Below are positions 8,150-16,402 of a stretch of DNA of 64,000 bases, piece after piece. Position 1 is the first letter of the stretch. Every line of letters starts with the position of its first letter. Position numbers and translations under genes: made by a program. The DNA lies in the NCBI RefSeq assembly GCF_015291705.1, contig NZ_CP030050.1:2542001-2606000 (forward strand), in the 5' to 3' direction. The DNA comes from Bradyrhizobium arachidis (GTDB taxonomy: Bacteria > Pseudomonadota > Alphaproteobacteria > Rhizobiales > Xanthobacteraceae). A model generated the notes under the pieces. The model did no database searches. It was not told where the DNA came from and worked only from the letters and a program-made list of their open reading frames with translations.

Positions 8150-8580
8150 CCACGCTTCTCGGCGAGCCGATCGATCCACACGCCGAACGCAATTCCGATC
8201 GCATAAGCCACCAGATTCCACAGCGAGAAGATGCGGCCGAGCAGCAGCGCGCCCGCGGTGGTGAGCCGGAACCCGTCGAGCCACGGCGTATGCACCAGCC
8301 GGGAGAATTCGACGACGACGGCGATCGCCACTGCGATGGCCGCGATCTGCGCCCGTGACAACTGCGGCAGCAAGACCCCGACCAGCAAGAACACCATGGT
8401 CGCCCAGAGCAGCGAGCCGCCATACTTCACCACGAAGGCGGACAGGCCGAGCGGAAAGCCGTACCAGCGCAGGGACAGGCCGAAGGCGATCACGACCAAT
8501 GCGAGAGCGGCCCGGGTCAGCGATGTCCGTAGCAGCGCAGCAGAATGATTTGGCTGCGCCCCGTGCATTGCTTGCTCCAT
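8122..8580 (-). CDS. DUF2809 family integral membrane protein
   Basis: The product is 152 residues from ATG 8580, or 148 from ATG 8568, which has a GGAG at better spacing. Four or five hydrophobic segments and the motifs LRWYGFPLG and KYGGSLLWA are typical of DUF2809 membrane proteins, whose function is not known. The last residues (GWAKAP) and the stop codon are encoded inside palindromic repeat family A, so the C-terminus seems to have been reset by insertion of that repeat. Confidence 0.75.
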   Translation of the reverse strand: MEQAMHGAQPNHSAALLRTSLTRAALALVVIAFGLSLRWYGFPLGLSAFVVKYGGSLLWATMVFLLVGVLLPQLSRAQIAAIAVAIAVVVEFSRLVHTPWLDGFRLTTAGALLLGRIFSLWNLVAYAIGIAFGVWIDRLAEKRGLVGWAKAP

Positions 8581-8618
8581 TGACTCTTTCGCGGCGATGC
8601 TCAAAACCGCGAACAGAG

Positions 8619-8668
8619 CGTTTTCGAGCGAAGTGGATACCGGTTCGCGTCAAGAAAACGCGTCAAAA
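8619..8668. repeat. Rhizobiales-type palindromic repeat with TTCGCGTCAAGAAAACGCG core
   Basis: The stretch carries cgttttcgagcgaagtgg followed by ggttcgcgtcaagaaaacg. A shorter, diverged, oppositely oriented copy occurs at 58803-58845. It lies between the divergent DUF2809 and MFS genes. Confidence 0.6.
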
Positions 8669-8675
8669 CATGAAT

Positions 8676-8706
8676 CTAAAGCCGTTTCGATTCGAAACGG
8701 CTTTAG
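8676..8706. repeat. Perfect 15-bp palindrome
   Basis: The arms ctaaagccgtttcga (8676-8690) and its complement (8692-8706) surround one central T. It sits 33 bases before the MFS start codon. It may be a repeat remnant, or a hairpin in the 5' leader of the transporter mRNA. Confidence 0.7.
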
Positions 8707-8738
8707 CCCATAAAAGCAACAACCCCGGGGGGGAAGCG

Positions 8739-10070
8739 ATGAGCCAGACCACGACCTATGCCGGTTCCACCGGCACTGCCAAGAGCGAAGTCGAGACCTC
8801 GACGATCCGCGCCATCTCCTGGCGCCTGATTCCGTTCCTGGTGCTGGCCTACTTCTTCTCCTATCTCGACCGCGTCAATCTCGGCTTCGCCGCGCTGACC
8901 ATGAACGCCGAGCTGAAGTTCACGCCGCTGATCTTCTCCTGGGGCGCCGGCATCTTCTTCATCGGCTATTTCATCTTCGAGGTGCCGAGCAATCTGGCGC
9001 TGGAGAAGTTCGGCGCCAGCCGCTGGATCGCCCGGATCATGGTGACCTGGGGCATCATCTCGGCGCTGATGGCGATGGTCAGCGGCGTCACCAGCTTCTA
9101 CGTCCTGCGCTTCCTGCTCGGTGTCGCCGAAGCCGGCTTCTTCCCCGGCATCATCCTCTATCTCACTTATTGGTACCCGGCCGAATACCGCGCCCGCTTC
9201 CTCGCGGCCTTCGCCATCGCTGTCCCGATCTCGACCGTGATCGGCGCGCCCATCTCCGGCCTGCTGCTTGGTCTCGACGGCATCATGGGCCTGAAGGGCT
9301 GGCAGTGGCTGTTTATTCTCGAAGGCATTCCCTCCGTGCTGCTGGGCATCGTCACCTGGTTCTATCTCACCGACAGGCCGGAGAAGGCGGACTGGCTCTC
9401 GGCCGAGCAGAAGGCCTGGCTCAAGGCGAAGCTCGATGCCGAGATCGCGGCCAAGCAGGCCGTGAAGCATCTGACGCTCGGCGAAGCGCTGTCCTCGCCC
9501 AAGGTGATCACGCTGAGCCTGATCTATTTCGGCTTCGTCGGTGCGCTCTACGGCATGCAGTTCTGGCTGCCGCAGATCGTCAAGGCGTTCGGTCTCACCA
9601 ATGCGCAGACCGGCTTCGTGACCGCGATTCCCTATGTGTTCGGCACGATCGCGATGATCCTGTGGGCGCGGCACTCGGATGCCACGCGCGAGCGCGTGAT
9701 GCATGTCGGCGCACCCATGATCCTGATCGCCATTGCGCTCGGCGTCTCCTCCTATCTCACTGATCCCACCATGACGATGGTGGCGCTGACCTTCGCCGCC
9801 ATCGGCGTGTTCTGCGTCTTCGGCGTGTTCTGGACCCTGCCGACCGCCTGGCTCTCCGGTACGGCGGCGGCTGGTGCCATCGCGCTGATCAACTCGATCG
9901 GCAACCTCGCCGGCTTTGGCGGACCGTATCTGATCGGCTGGGTCAAGGAAGCCACGGGGCAGACCTCGACCGGTCTCCTGGTGCTTGCCGTGCTCCCGCT
10001 GATCGCCGGCATTCTGGTCTTCGTCGGCGGCCACGAGAGCAAGCACGAGTTCGCCGGGCAGGGGCGGTAA
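8739..10070 (+). CDS. MFS transporter, anion:cation symporter (ACS) family
   Basis: The product is 443 residues with about 12 transmembrane segments. The first-loop pattern SYLDRVNLGFAAL and the motif RFLLGVAEAGFFPG in the fourth helix are characteristic of the ACS family (phthalate, tartrate, hexuronate and related carboxylate symporters). A central cytoplasmic loop (about 200-235) splits the halves. Start ATG 8739 has a strong GGGGGGGAAG upstream; the frame is open far upstream but without coding character. No catabolic gene is adjacent, so the substrate (a carboxylate) cannot be named. Confidence 0.87.
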   Translation: MSQTTTYAGSTGTAKSEVETSTIRAISWRLIPFLVLAYFFSYLDRVNLGFAALTMNAELKFTPLIFSWGAGIFFIGYFIFEVPSNLALEKFGASRWIARIMVTWGIISALMAMVSGVTSFYVLRFLLGVAEAGFFPGIILYLTYWYPAEYRARFLAAFAIAVPISTVIGAPISGLLLGLDGIMGLKGWQWLFILEGIPSVLLGIVTWFYLTDRPEKADWLSAEQKAWLKAKLDAEIAAKQAVKHLTLGEALSSPKVITLSLIYFGFVGALYGMQFWLPQIVKAFGLTNAQTGFVTAIPYVFGTIAMILWARHSDATRERVMHVGAPMILIAIALGVSSYLTDPTMTMVALTFAAIGVFCVFGVFWTLPTAWLSGTAAAGAIALINSIGNLAGFGGPYLIGWVKEATGQTSTGLLVLAVLPLIAGILVFVGGHESKHEFAGQGR

Positions 10071-10095
10071 CGCCGAGTGAACGGTCCCGCAGCTT

Positions 10096-10186
10096 CGTAG
10101 GGTGGGCAAAGGCGCAAAGCGCCGTGCCCACGATCTTTCCCTGATACGCCGATCTGGTGGGCACGCTTCGCGTTGCCCACCCTACG
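10096..10186. repeat. Palindromic intergenic repeat, family A copy 2
   Basis: Terminal arms cgtagggtgggcaa (10096-10109) and complement (10173-10186) enclose an inner gtgcccacgatc / gatctggtgggcac pair. It lies 25 bases after the MFS stop codon and may fold as a transcript end. Confidence 0.9.
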
Positions 10187-10256
10187 ATCGCCCCTTCCTG
10201 GCAACCATCCCGCCAATCCTTACCAGCCCTTAACGATCACGCTTTCCTGATGACTG

Positions 10257-10292
10257 ACGATTATTGACTTTTATCAGTGATTAGTCGACATT
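10257..10292 (+). promoter_or_regulatory. Candidate promoter/operator of the RND efflux operon
   Basis: TTGACT at 10264-10269 could be a -35 element, with a weak -10 (GACATT, 10287-10292) after 17 bases. The same stretch holds two similar half-sites, GATTATTGAC and GATTAGTCGAC, one either side of the spacer, which might bind the TetR protein encoded downstream. The evidence is pattern only. Confidence 0.3.
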
Positions 10293-10323
10293 CCTCTCAT
10301 TCAAGATTGAGGAGTGTCCTCCG

Positions 10324-11430
10324 ATGTTCGTCCGGTCGGTTTTGTCGAGCTATTCCAGGCTTTTGGCGGGTGTGTCGCTGGCCCTGATGGCCGCTGCACT
10401 GGCCGGCTGCAATGACACCGTCGCCGAGAAGGCCGAGCCGTCGCGCCCGGTTCTGGTCGCGACCGCCCATTATGACGCCGAGACCCCAGAGCGGAGCTTT
10501 GTCGGCACCGTCCGTCCCCGGATCGAGAGCGACTTGGGTTTCCGCGTCGCTGGTAAAGTTGCAAAACGCCTGGTCGAGGTCGGCCAGACCGTCGAGATCG
10601 GCCAGCCGCTCGCCACCCTCGACGAGGTCGATCTGAAGCTCCAGGCCGAGCAGGCTGTCGCCGAGCAGACCGCTGCGACCGGCGTGCTGGCTCAGGCCGC
10701 TGCCGCCGAGCAGCGCGCCAAGGATCTGAAGGCCAAGGGCTGGACCACGGACGCGCAGCTCGATTCGAGCCGTGCATCCGCCGACGAGGCCCGCGCGCGC
10801 CTCGACCGCGCCGTCCGCTCGGTCGAGCTGACCAAGAATTCCCTTTCCTACGCGACGCTCAACGCCGACGCCCGTGGCGTCGTCACCGCAACGCTGATCG
10901 AGCCCGGCCAGGTGGTTGCCGCAGGCCAGGCCTCGATCCGTGTCGCCCGCTTTGCCGAGAAGGAAGCGGTCGTCGCGATCCCTGAGACGCTGGTCGGACG
11001 TGCCAAATCGGGCGCCGCCAGCGTCACTCTTTGGTCCGAGCCGAACAAGAAATACACGGCGAAGCTGCGCGAGATCGCGCCGGCGGCTGATCCCGCCACG
11101 CGCACCTATCTCGCAAAGTTCTCGCTGCCCGAGGCCGACGACAGGGTCGCGCTCGGAATGACCGCGACGCTGACGCTGTCGGACGCCGCCACCGAGCGCG
11201 TCGCGCGGCTGCCGCTGTCGGCGCTGTTCAACGAAGGCGGCAAGCCCTCGTTCTACGTCGTCGACGACAACGGCGCGGTCACGCTGCAGCCGGTCGTGGT
11301 GAAGTCCTATGAGAGCAACGACGTCGTCATCACCGGCGGCGTGCCGGAAGGCGCCAAGATCGTCGCGCTCGGTGTGCAGAAGCTCGATCCGAGCCAGAAG
11401 GTGCGGGTCGTCTCGTCACTTTCTTTCTAA
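10324..11430 (+). CDS. RND efflux periplasmic adaptor (membrane fusion) lipoprotein
   Basis: The product is 368 residues with a lipoprotein signal: hydrophobic stretch, then LAGC with the lipidated Cys near residue 29. A split biotinyl-lipoyl domain (GFRVAGKVAKRLVEVGQTV and the partner DARGVVTATLIEPGQVV) flanks an alpha-helical hairpin (about 105-165). A beta-barrel and membrane-proximal domain follow. AGGAG lies at the right distance from the ATG. It should couple the inner-membrane pump encoded 170 bases downstream to an outer-membrane channel, which is not encoded here. Confidence 0.9.
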   Translation: MFVRSVLSSYSRLLAGVSLALMAAALAGCNDTVAEKAEPSRPVLVATAHYDAETPERSFVGTVRPRIESDLGFRVAGKVAKRLVEVGQTVEIGQPLATLDEVDLKLQAEQAVAEQTAATGVLAQAAAAEQRAKDLKAKGWTTDAQLDSSRASADEARARLDRAVRSVELTKNSLSYATLNADARGVVTATLIEPGQVVAAGQASIRVARFAEKEAVVAIPETLVGRAKSGAASVTLWSEPNKKYTAKLREIAPAADPATRTYLAKFSLPEADDRVALGMTATLTLSDAATERVARLPLSALFNEGGKPSFYVVDDNGAVTLQPVVVKSYESNDVVITGGVPEGAKIVALGVQKLDPSQKVRVVSSLSF

Positions 11431-11600
11431 GCGAGTTACGTCGTGTGAGGTGAGTTTCGGCCTGTGTCCCTAAGCAAAGGCTGAAGCGGCGAAGCGATCC
11501 AGAACCTGCCCAGCCCCCTGGATTGCTTCGCTGCCTCGCGACGACGGTTTGAACAGAGCGGCTGTCGTTTTTGCAACTGGATCGTCTTTCGGAGAGAGCG

Positions 11601-14600
11601 ATGAAGCGCTTCAACCTTTCGGCCTGGGCCGTCAGCCATCCGACGCTGGTTCTCTTCCTGATGCTCGTGCTCGGCGTCGCCGGCTATTTCTCCTATCAGA
11701 AGCTCGGCCGCGCTGAGGACCCGTTCTTCACGGTGAAGGTGGTCAACGTCTCCGTGATCTGGCCGGGCGCGACCGCGCAGGAGATGCAGACCCAGGTCGC
11801 GGACCCCATCGAGAAGAAGATCCAGGAGCTGCCCTACTTCGAGAAGGTGCAAACCTACTCCAAGCCCGCCTTCACCGCACTCCAGGTCACCTTCCGCGAC
11901 AACACGCCGCCGAAGGACGTGCCCTATCTCTTCTATCTCCTGCGCAAGAAGCTGGTCGACGTGCAGGGCCAGCTGCCGTCCGGTATTCTCGGACCCGTCG
12001 TCAACGACGAGTTCTCCGACGTCGATTCCATCCTCTACATGATGACCGGCGACGGCGCCGACTATGCCCAGCTCAAGAAGGTCTCCGAAGGTTTCCGCCA
12101 GCGCCTGCTGAAGGTGCCTGGCGTCACCAAGGTCGACGTCTACGGCAACCAGGACGAACGCATCTTCGTCGAGTTCAGCCATGCCAAGCTCGCCACCCTC
12201 GGCATCACGCCGCAGGCGCTGTTCGATTCGCTCGCCAAGCAGAACAACGTGACGCCGGCCGGCACGGTCGAGACCTCCTCGCAGCGCGTGCCGCTGCGCG
12301 TCACCGGCGCGCTCGACGGCGCGAAGGCTGTCGCGGAGACCCCGGTCGAGAGCAACGGCCGCGTGTTCCGCCTCGGCGACATTGCCACCGTCACCCATGG
12401 CTATGTCGATCCGCCGAGCTTCGTGGTGCGCCAGGAAGGCAAGGCCGCGATCGGCATCGGTGTCGTCACCGCCAAGGGCGCCAACATCCTCGAGCTCGGC
12501 AAGGAAGTTGAGAAGGCGACCGCCGAGTTCATGAAGGCCGTGCCGCAGGGCGTCGACGTCAAGCTGATCGCCGACCAGCCCAAGGTGGTCGAGCACGCCG
12601 TCGGCGAGTTCGTGCACTCCTTCATGGAAGCGCTCGTCATCGTGCTGTTTGTCTCGTTCCTGGCGCTCGGCTGGCGCACCGGCATCGTGGTCGCGCTGTC
12701 GGTGCCGCTGGTGCTTGGCATTGTCTTCATTGTCATGAACACGATGTCGCTCGATCTGCATCGCATCACGCTCGGCGCGCTGATCATCGCGCTCGGCCTG
12801 CTCGTCGACGACGCCATCATCGCGGTCGAGATGATGGTGGTGAAGATGGAGCAGGGCTGGGACCGCATGCGCGCGGCGTCCTTTGCCTGGGAATCCACTG
12901 CGTTTCCGATGCTCACGGGAACGCTGGTCACGGCCGCTGGCTTCCTCCCCATCGGCTTTGCCAATTCGGCGGTCGGCGAATATGCCGGCAGCATCTTCTG
13001 GATCGTGGCGATCGCGCTGGTCGCCTCCTGGTTCGTGGCGGTGATCTTCACGCCCTATATCGGCGTCAAGCTGCTGCCGGAGATGAAGGCCCATCACAAC
13101 CACGATCCGCACGCGGTCTACGAGACACGCATGTATCGCGGCTTGCGCGCCATCGTGCAGTGGTGCGTCAATCACCGCATCACCGTGGTCGTTGCGACCG
13201 TCGGCGTCTTCGTCGCCTCGATCGTCGGTTTCGGTCATGTCCAGCAGCAGTTCTTCCCGCTGTCTGAGCGGCCCGAGCTGTTCCTCCAGCTGCGCCTGCC
13301 TGAGGGCACCGCCTTCAACGTCACCGAGAAGGCCGTGAAGCAGGCCGAGACGCTGCTGAAGGACGACAAGGACATCGAGACCTACACGGCCTATGTCGGC
13401 CAGGGCTCGCCGCGCTTCTGGCTCGGCCTCAACCCGCAGCTGCCGAACGAGGCCTTCGCCGAGATCGTGATCGTCGCCAAGGGCGTCGAGGCGCGCGAGC
13501 GCGTCAAGGCCAAGATCGAGGGCGCGGTCGCCGACGGCATGCTGACCGAGGCACGCGTGCGCGTCGACCGCTTCAATTTCGGTCCGCCGGTCGGCTTCCC
13601 CGTGCAGTTCCGCGTGATCGGCCCCGACGCCAACAAAGTGCGCGAGATCGCCTACCAGGTCCGCGACGTCATGCGGCAGAACAAGAGCGTCAAGGACGTC
13701 CAGCTCGACTGGAACGAGCAGTCGCCTTACCTCAAGCTCGTCGTCGACCAGGATCGCGCGCGCGCCATGGGCCTGACCCCGCAGGAGGTCTCGCAGGCGC
13801 TCGCGATGCTGATCTCGGGCTCGCAGGTCACGACCGTGCGCGACGGCATCGAGAAGGTCGGCGTGGTCGCCCGCGCGATCCCGTCCGAGCGGCTCGACCT
13901 CGGCGGTGTCGGCGATCTCACCATTACCTCGCGCAACGGCGTTGCCGTGCCGCTGCAGCAGATCGCCAAGATCGAGTACTCCCATGAGGAGCCGATCATG
14001 TGGCGGCGTAACCGCGACATGGCGATCACCGTGCGCTCCGACGTCGTCGACGGCGTGCAGGCGCCCGACATCACCAACCAGATCACGCCGAAGCTGAAGG
14101 CGATCAAGGATCACCTCGAGCCGGCCTACCGCATCGAAGCGGGCGGCGCGTTCGAGGAATCCGCCAAGGGCAATGCCTCGATCTTCATCCTCTTCCCGGT
14201 GATGGTCATGGTGATGCTGACGCTGCTGATGATCCAGCTGCAGAGCTTCTCGCGCCTGATCCTGGTGTTCCTGACCGCGCCGCTCGGCATCGTCGGCGCC
14301 TCCCTCGGCCTCAACGTCGCCAACGCTCCGTTCGGCTTCGTGGCGCTGCTCGGCCTGATCGCGCTCGCCGGCATGATCATGCGCAACGCCGTCATCCTGG
14401 TGGACCAGATCGAGACCGACGTCAGCCACGGCCTGACCCGGCGCGAGGCGATCGTGGAGGCGACCGTCCGTCGTGCCCGTCCGGTGGTGCTGACGGCGCT
14501 GGCCGCCATCCTCGCCATGATCCCGCTGTCGCGCTCGGCGTTCTGGGGCCCGATGGCGATCACGATCATGGGAGGCCTGTTCGTCGCGACCTTCCTGACG

Positions 14601-14738
14601 CTTCTGTACCTGCCGGGCCTCTACGCCCTGTGGTTCAGGAAGAGCCTGGACGAGGCCGGTTCGGCCGAACCGCCTACCGCGTCGCAGCATGGGAGCGATG
14701 ACCATCCCGCTATTCCGCTTGCTGAAGCGGCTGAATAA
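11601..14738 (+). CDS. RND-family multidrug/hydrophobe efflux pump inner-membrane subunit
   Basis: The product is 1045 residues, normal for the AcrB/MdtB-like class. It has the paired layout of one N-terminal helix, a large periplasmic loop, five helices, a sixth helix, a second loop and a C-terminal helix bundle. The proton-relay acidic pair is seen in the fourth helix as LLVDDAIIAVE, and GxFLP-like and GLIALAGMIMRNAVILVDQ segments are present. Start ATG 11601 has GGAGAGAG immediately upstream. It is co-oriented with the adaptor upstream and a TetR regulator 35 bases downstream. Substrates are not predictable. Confidence 0.92.
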   Translation: MKRFNLSAWAVSHPTLVLFLMLVLGVAGYFSYQKLGRAEDPFFTVKVVNVSVIWPGATAQEMQTQVADPIEKKIQELPYFEKVQTYSKPAFTALQVTFRDNTPPKDVPYLFYLLRKKLVDVQGQLPSGILGPVVNDEFSDVDSILYMMTGDGADYAQLKKVSEGFRQRLLKVPGVTKVDVYGNQDERIFVEFSHAKLATLGITPQALFDSLAKQNNVTPAGTVETSSQRVPLRVTGALDGAKAVAETPVESNGRVFRLGDIATVTHGYVDPPSFVVRQEGKAAIGIGVVTAKGANILELGKEVEKATAEFMKAVPQGVDVKLIADQPKVVEHAVGEFVHSFMEALVIVLFVSFLALGWRTGIVVALSVPLVLGIVFIVMNTMSLDLHRITLGALIIALGLLVDDAIIAVEMMVVKMEQGWDRMRAASFAWESTAFPMLTGTLVTAAGFLPIGFANSAVGEYAGSIFWIVAIALVASWFVAVIFTPYIGVKLLPEMKAHHNHDPHAVYETRMYRGLRAIVQWCVNHRITVVVATVGVFVASIVGFGHVQQQFFPLSERPELFLQLRLPEGTAFNVTEKAVKQAETLLKDDKDIETYTAYVGQGSPRFWLGLNPQLPNEAFAEIVIVAKGVEARERVKAKIEGAVADGMLTEARVRVDRFNFGPPVGFPVQFRVIGPDANKVREIAYQVRDVMRQNKSVKDVQLDWNEQSPYLKLVVDQDRARAMGLTPQEVSQALAMLISGSQVTTVRDGIEKVGVVARAIPSERLDLGGVGDLTITSRNGVAVPLQQIAKIEYSHEEPIMWRRNRDMAITVRSDVVDGVQAPDITNQITPKLKAIKDHLEPAYRIEAGGAFEESAKGNASIFILFPVMVMVMLTLLMIQLQSFSRLILVFLTAPLGIVGASLGLNVANAPFGFVALLGLIALAGMIMRNAVILVDQIETDVSHGLTRREAIVEATVRRARPVVLTALAAILAMIPLSRSAFWGPMAITIMGGLFVATFLTLLYLPGLYALWFRKSLDEAGSAEPPTASQHGSDDHPAIPLAEAAE

Positions 14739-14773
14739 GTGAGATGAAGTACTGACGAACGAGTCCTGACAAA

Positions 14774-15373
14774 ATGACACTGGTTGCGGAACATATCGAA
14801 GGCGACACCCGGGATCGTATCCTCGAGGTGGCCGAGCGGCTGTTCCGCCAGATCGGCTATCAGAAGACCACGGTCGGCGACATCGCCAAGGAGCTCAGGA
14901 TGAGCCCCGCCAACGTCTATCGCTTCTTCGAATCGAAGAAGGCGATCCACCAGGCGGTGGCGCGGGGCCTGATGGGCGAGGTCGAGCTGGAGGCGCAGCG
15001 GATCGTGACCCGTCCCGGTCCGGTGCTGCCGCGCTTCCGCGAGCTGCTCACCACCATCCACCGCATGAACACCGAGCGCTATGTCGGCGATAACAAGCTG
15101 CACGAGATGGTCGCGATCGCGATGGAGGAGGACTGGGACGTCTGCGTCGCCCATATGGAGTGCATTGCCGGCGTCATCGGCCAGATGATCGCCCAAGGCG
15201 CCGCCACAGGCGAGTTCGAGGCGCCGGACCTGCCATTGGCCTCGCTGTGCGCCTGCACCGCGATGATGCGTTTCTTCCACCCCCAGATGATCGCCCAGTG
15301 CGCCACCAAGCCGGGCCCGACCATCGACCAGATGATCGATTTCGTCATCGCGGGTCTGTCCCCGCGCCACTGA
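14774..15373 (+). CDS. TetR/AcrR family transcriptional regulator
   Basis: The product is 199 residues. An N-terminal TetR HTH (about 12-58) is seen with ILEVAERLFRQIGYQKTTV and the recognition segment MSPANVYRFFESK. The C-terminal half is a helical ligand-binding domain with several Met and Cys residues. It is the last gene of the adaptor-pump unit and is likely to repress it, with pump substrates as inducers; this is inferred from position. Placement downstream in the same operon would give negative autoregulation. Confidence 0.87.
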   Translation: MTLVAEHIEGDTRDRILEVAERLFRQIGYQKTTVGDIAKELRMSPANVYRFFESKKAIHQAVARGLMGEVELEAQRIVTRPGPVLPRFRELLTTIHRMNTERYVGDNKLHEMVAIAMEEDWDVCVAHMECIAGVIGQMIAQGAATGEFEAPDLPLASLCACTAMMRFFHPQMIAQCATKPGPTIDQMIDFVIAGLSPRH

Positions 15374-15390
15374 CCAATGTTTTGAGTTGA

Positions 15391-15474
15391 CCGTCATTCC
15401 GGGGCGATGCGAAGCATCGAACCCGGAATCTCGAGATTCCGGGTTCGGTCCTGCGGACCGCCCCGGAATGACGG
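15391..15474. repeat. Palindromic intergenic repeat, family B copy 1
   Basis: Outer arms ccgtcattccggggcg (15391-15406) and its complement (15459-15474) surround an inner perfect palindrome cccggaatctcgagattccggg's core at 15422-15443. It fills the gap between the TetR and flavin reductase genes. Confidence 0.9.
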
Positions 15475-15493
15475 AAAACGGAGAAACAGCGGC

Positions 15494-16117
15494 GTGACCG
15501 ATAAAGACCTTTACTTCTACGAGCCCTCCAAGGGCCACGGCCTCAAGCACGATCCCTTCAATGCCATCATCGCGCCGCGGCCGATCGGCTGGATCTCCTC
15601 GCGCGACACCAAGGGCCACGTCAACCTCGCGCCCTACAGCTTCTTCAACGCCTTCTGTTACGTGCCGCCGATCATCGGCTTCTCCTCCACCAACTGGAAG
15701 GACTCGGTCGAGAACATCCAGCAGACCGGCGAGTTCGTCTGGAATCTCGCCACGATGGATTTGGCCAAGCACATGAATGCGACCGCCGCGCATGTCGCCC
15801 CTGAGGTCGACGAGTTCGAGATCGCGGGGCTGACCGCCGTGCCCGGCAAGCTCGTCAACGTGCCGCGCGTCGGCGAGAGCCCGGTCGCCTTCGAGTGCAA
15901 GGTATCCGACATCGTCCGCCTCAAGGGCGCCGACGGCAAGGAGGCCGACGCCTGGCTGACGCTGGGCGAGGTCGTCGCCGTCCACATCGACAAGGCCATG
16001 ATCAAGGACGGCGTCTACCAGACCGCCGCCGCCCGCCCCATCGTCCGCGCCGGCCGCCGTGGCGATTATTTCGAGATCAAGCCGGAAAACATGTTCGAGA
16101 TGATCCGGCCGGATTAG
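15494..16117 (+). CDS. Flavin reductase-like FMN-binding protein (DIM6/NTAB family)
   Basis: The product is 207 residues from GTG 15494 (GGAG 12 bases upstream). The alternative ATG upstream at 15407 lies inside palindromic repeat B1 and is rejected. The split-barrel flavin-binding fold is indicated by APRPIGWISSRD, APYSFFNAFCYVPP and a TGEFVWNLAT stretch. Members bind FMN and are flavin reductases or partners of monooxygenases. It stands alone between repeats B1 and B2; substrate unknown. Confidence 0.85.
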   Translation: MTDKDLYFYEPSKGHGLKHDPFNAIIAPRPIGWISSRDTKGHVNLAPYSFFNAFCYVPPIIGFSSTNWKDSVENIQQTGEFVWNLATMDLAKHMNATAAHVAPEVDEFEIAGLTAVPGKLVNVPRVGESPVAFECKVSDIVRLKGADGKEADAWLTLGEVVAVHIDKAMIKDGVYQTAAARPIVRAGRRGDYFEIKPENMFEMIRPD

Positions 16118-16124
16118 GCCAATC

Positions 16125-16225
16125 CGTCATTCCGGGGCGACGCGTAGCGTCGAGCCCGGAATCCATAACCACCATCGTGAGTATGGATTCCGGGCTCGCG
16201 CCTGACGGCGCGCCCCGGAATGACG
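16125..16225. repeat. Palindromic intergenic repeat, family B copy 2
   Basis: Outer arms cgtcattccggggcg (16125-16139) and complement (16211-16225) enclose an inner pair ccggaatccata / tatggattccgg around accaccatcgtgag. The inner part is nearly identical to copy 4 near 54.7 kb, 38 kb away. Confidence 0.92.
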
Positions 16226-16402
16226 CGGAGAGGCATTGAGCCCAACCCCCTCCCGGAACTGCCTCCACGCTCCGGCCGTTATGGTCCCCGGGGCGGCCGC
16301 CCGGCCGCGTCAATTCGCGTCTTTTTGCAGGCGAAGTGTTCACGCACCCCGGCCACTTTCCGCTAAAATGCCTGATAACCGCGCCGATCCATGAGGTCCG
16401 CC

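Noticed and set aside
11436..14780. 1114-residue ORF on the minus strand
   Set aside because: It mirrors the RND pump gene; His/Asp/Arg-rich composition typical of antisense frames in GC-rich DNA, no recognisable domain.
14621..15985. 454-residue minus-strand ORF across the TetR and flavin reductase genes
   Set aside because: Covers two well-supported plus-strand genes and a palindromic repeat.
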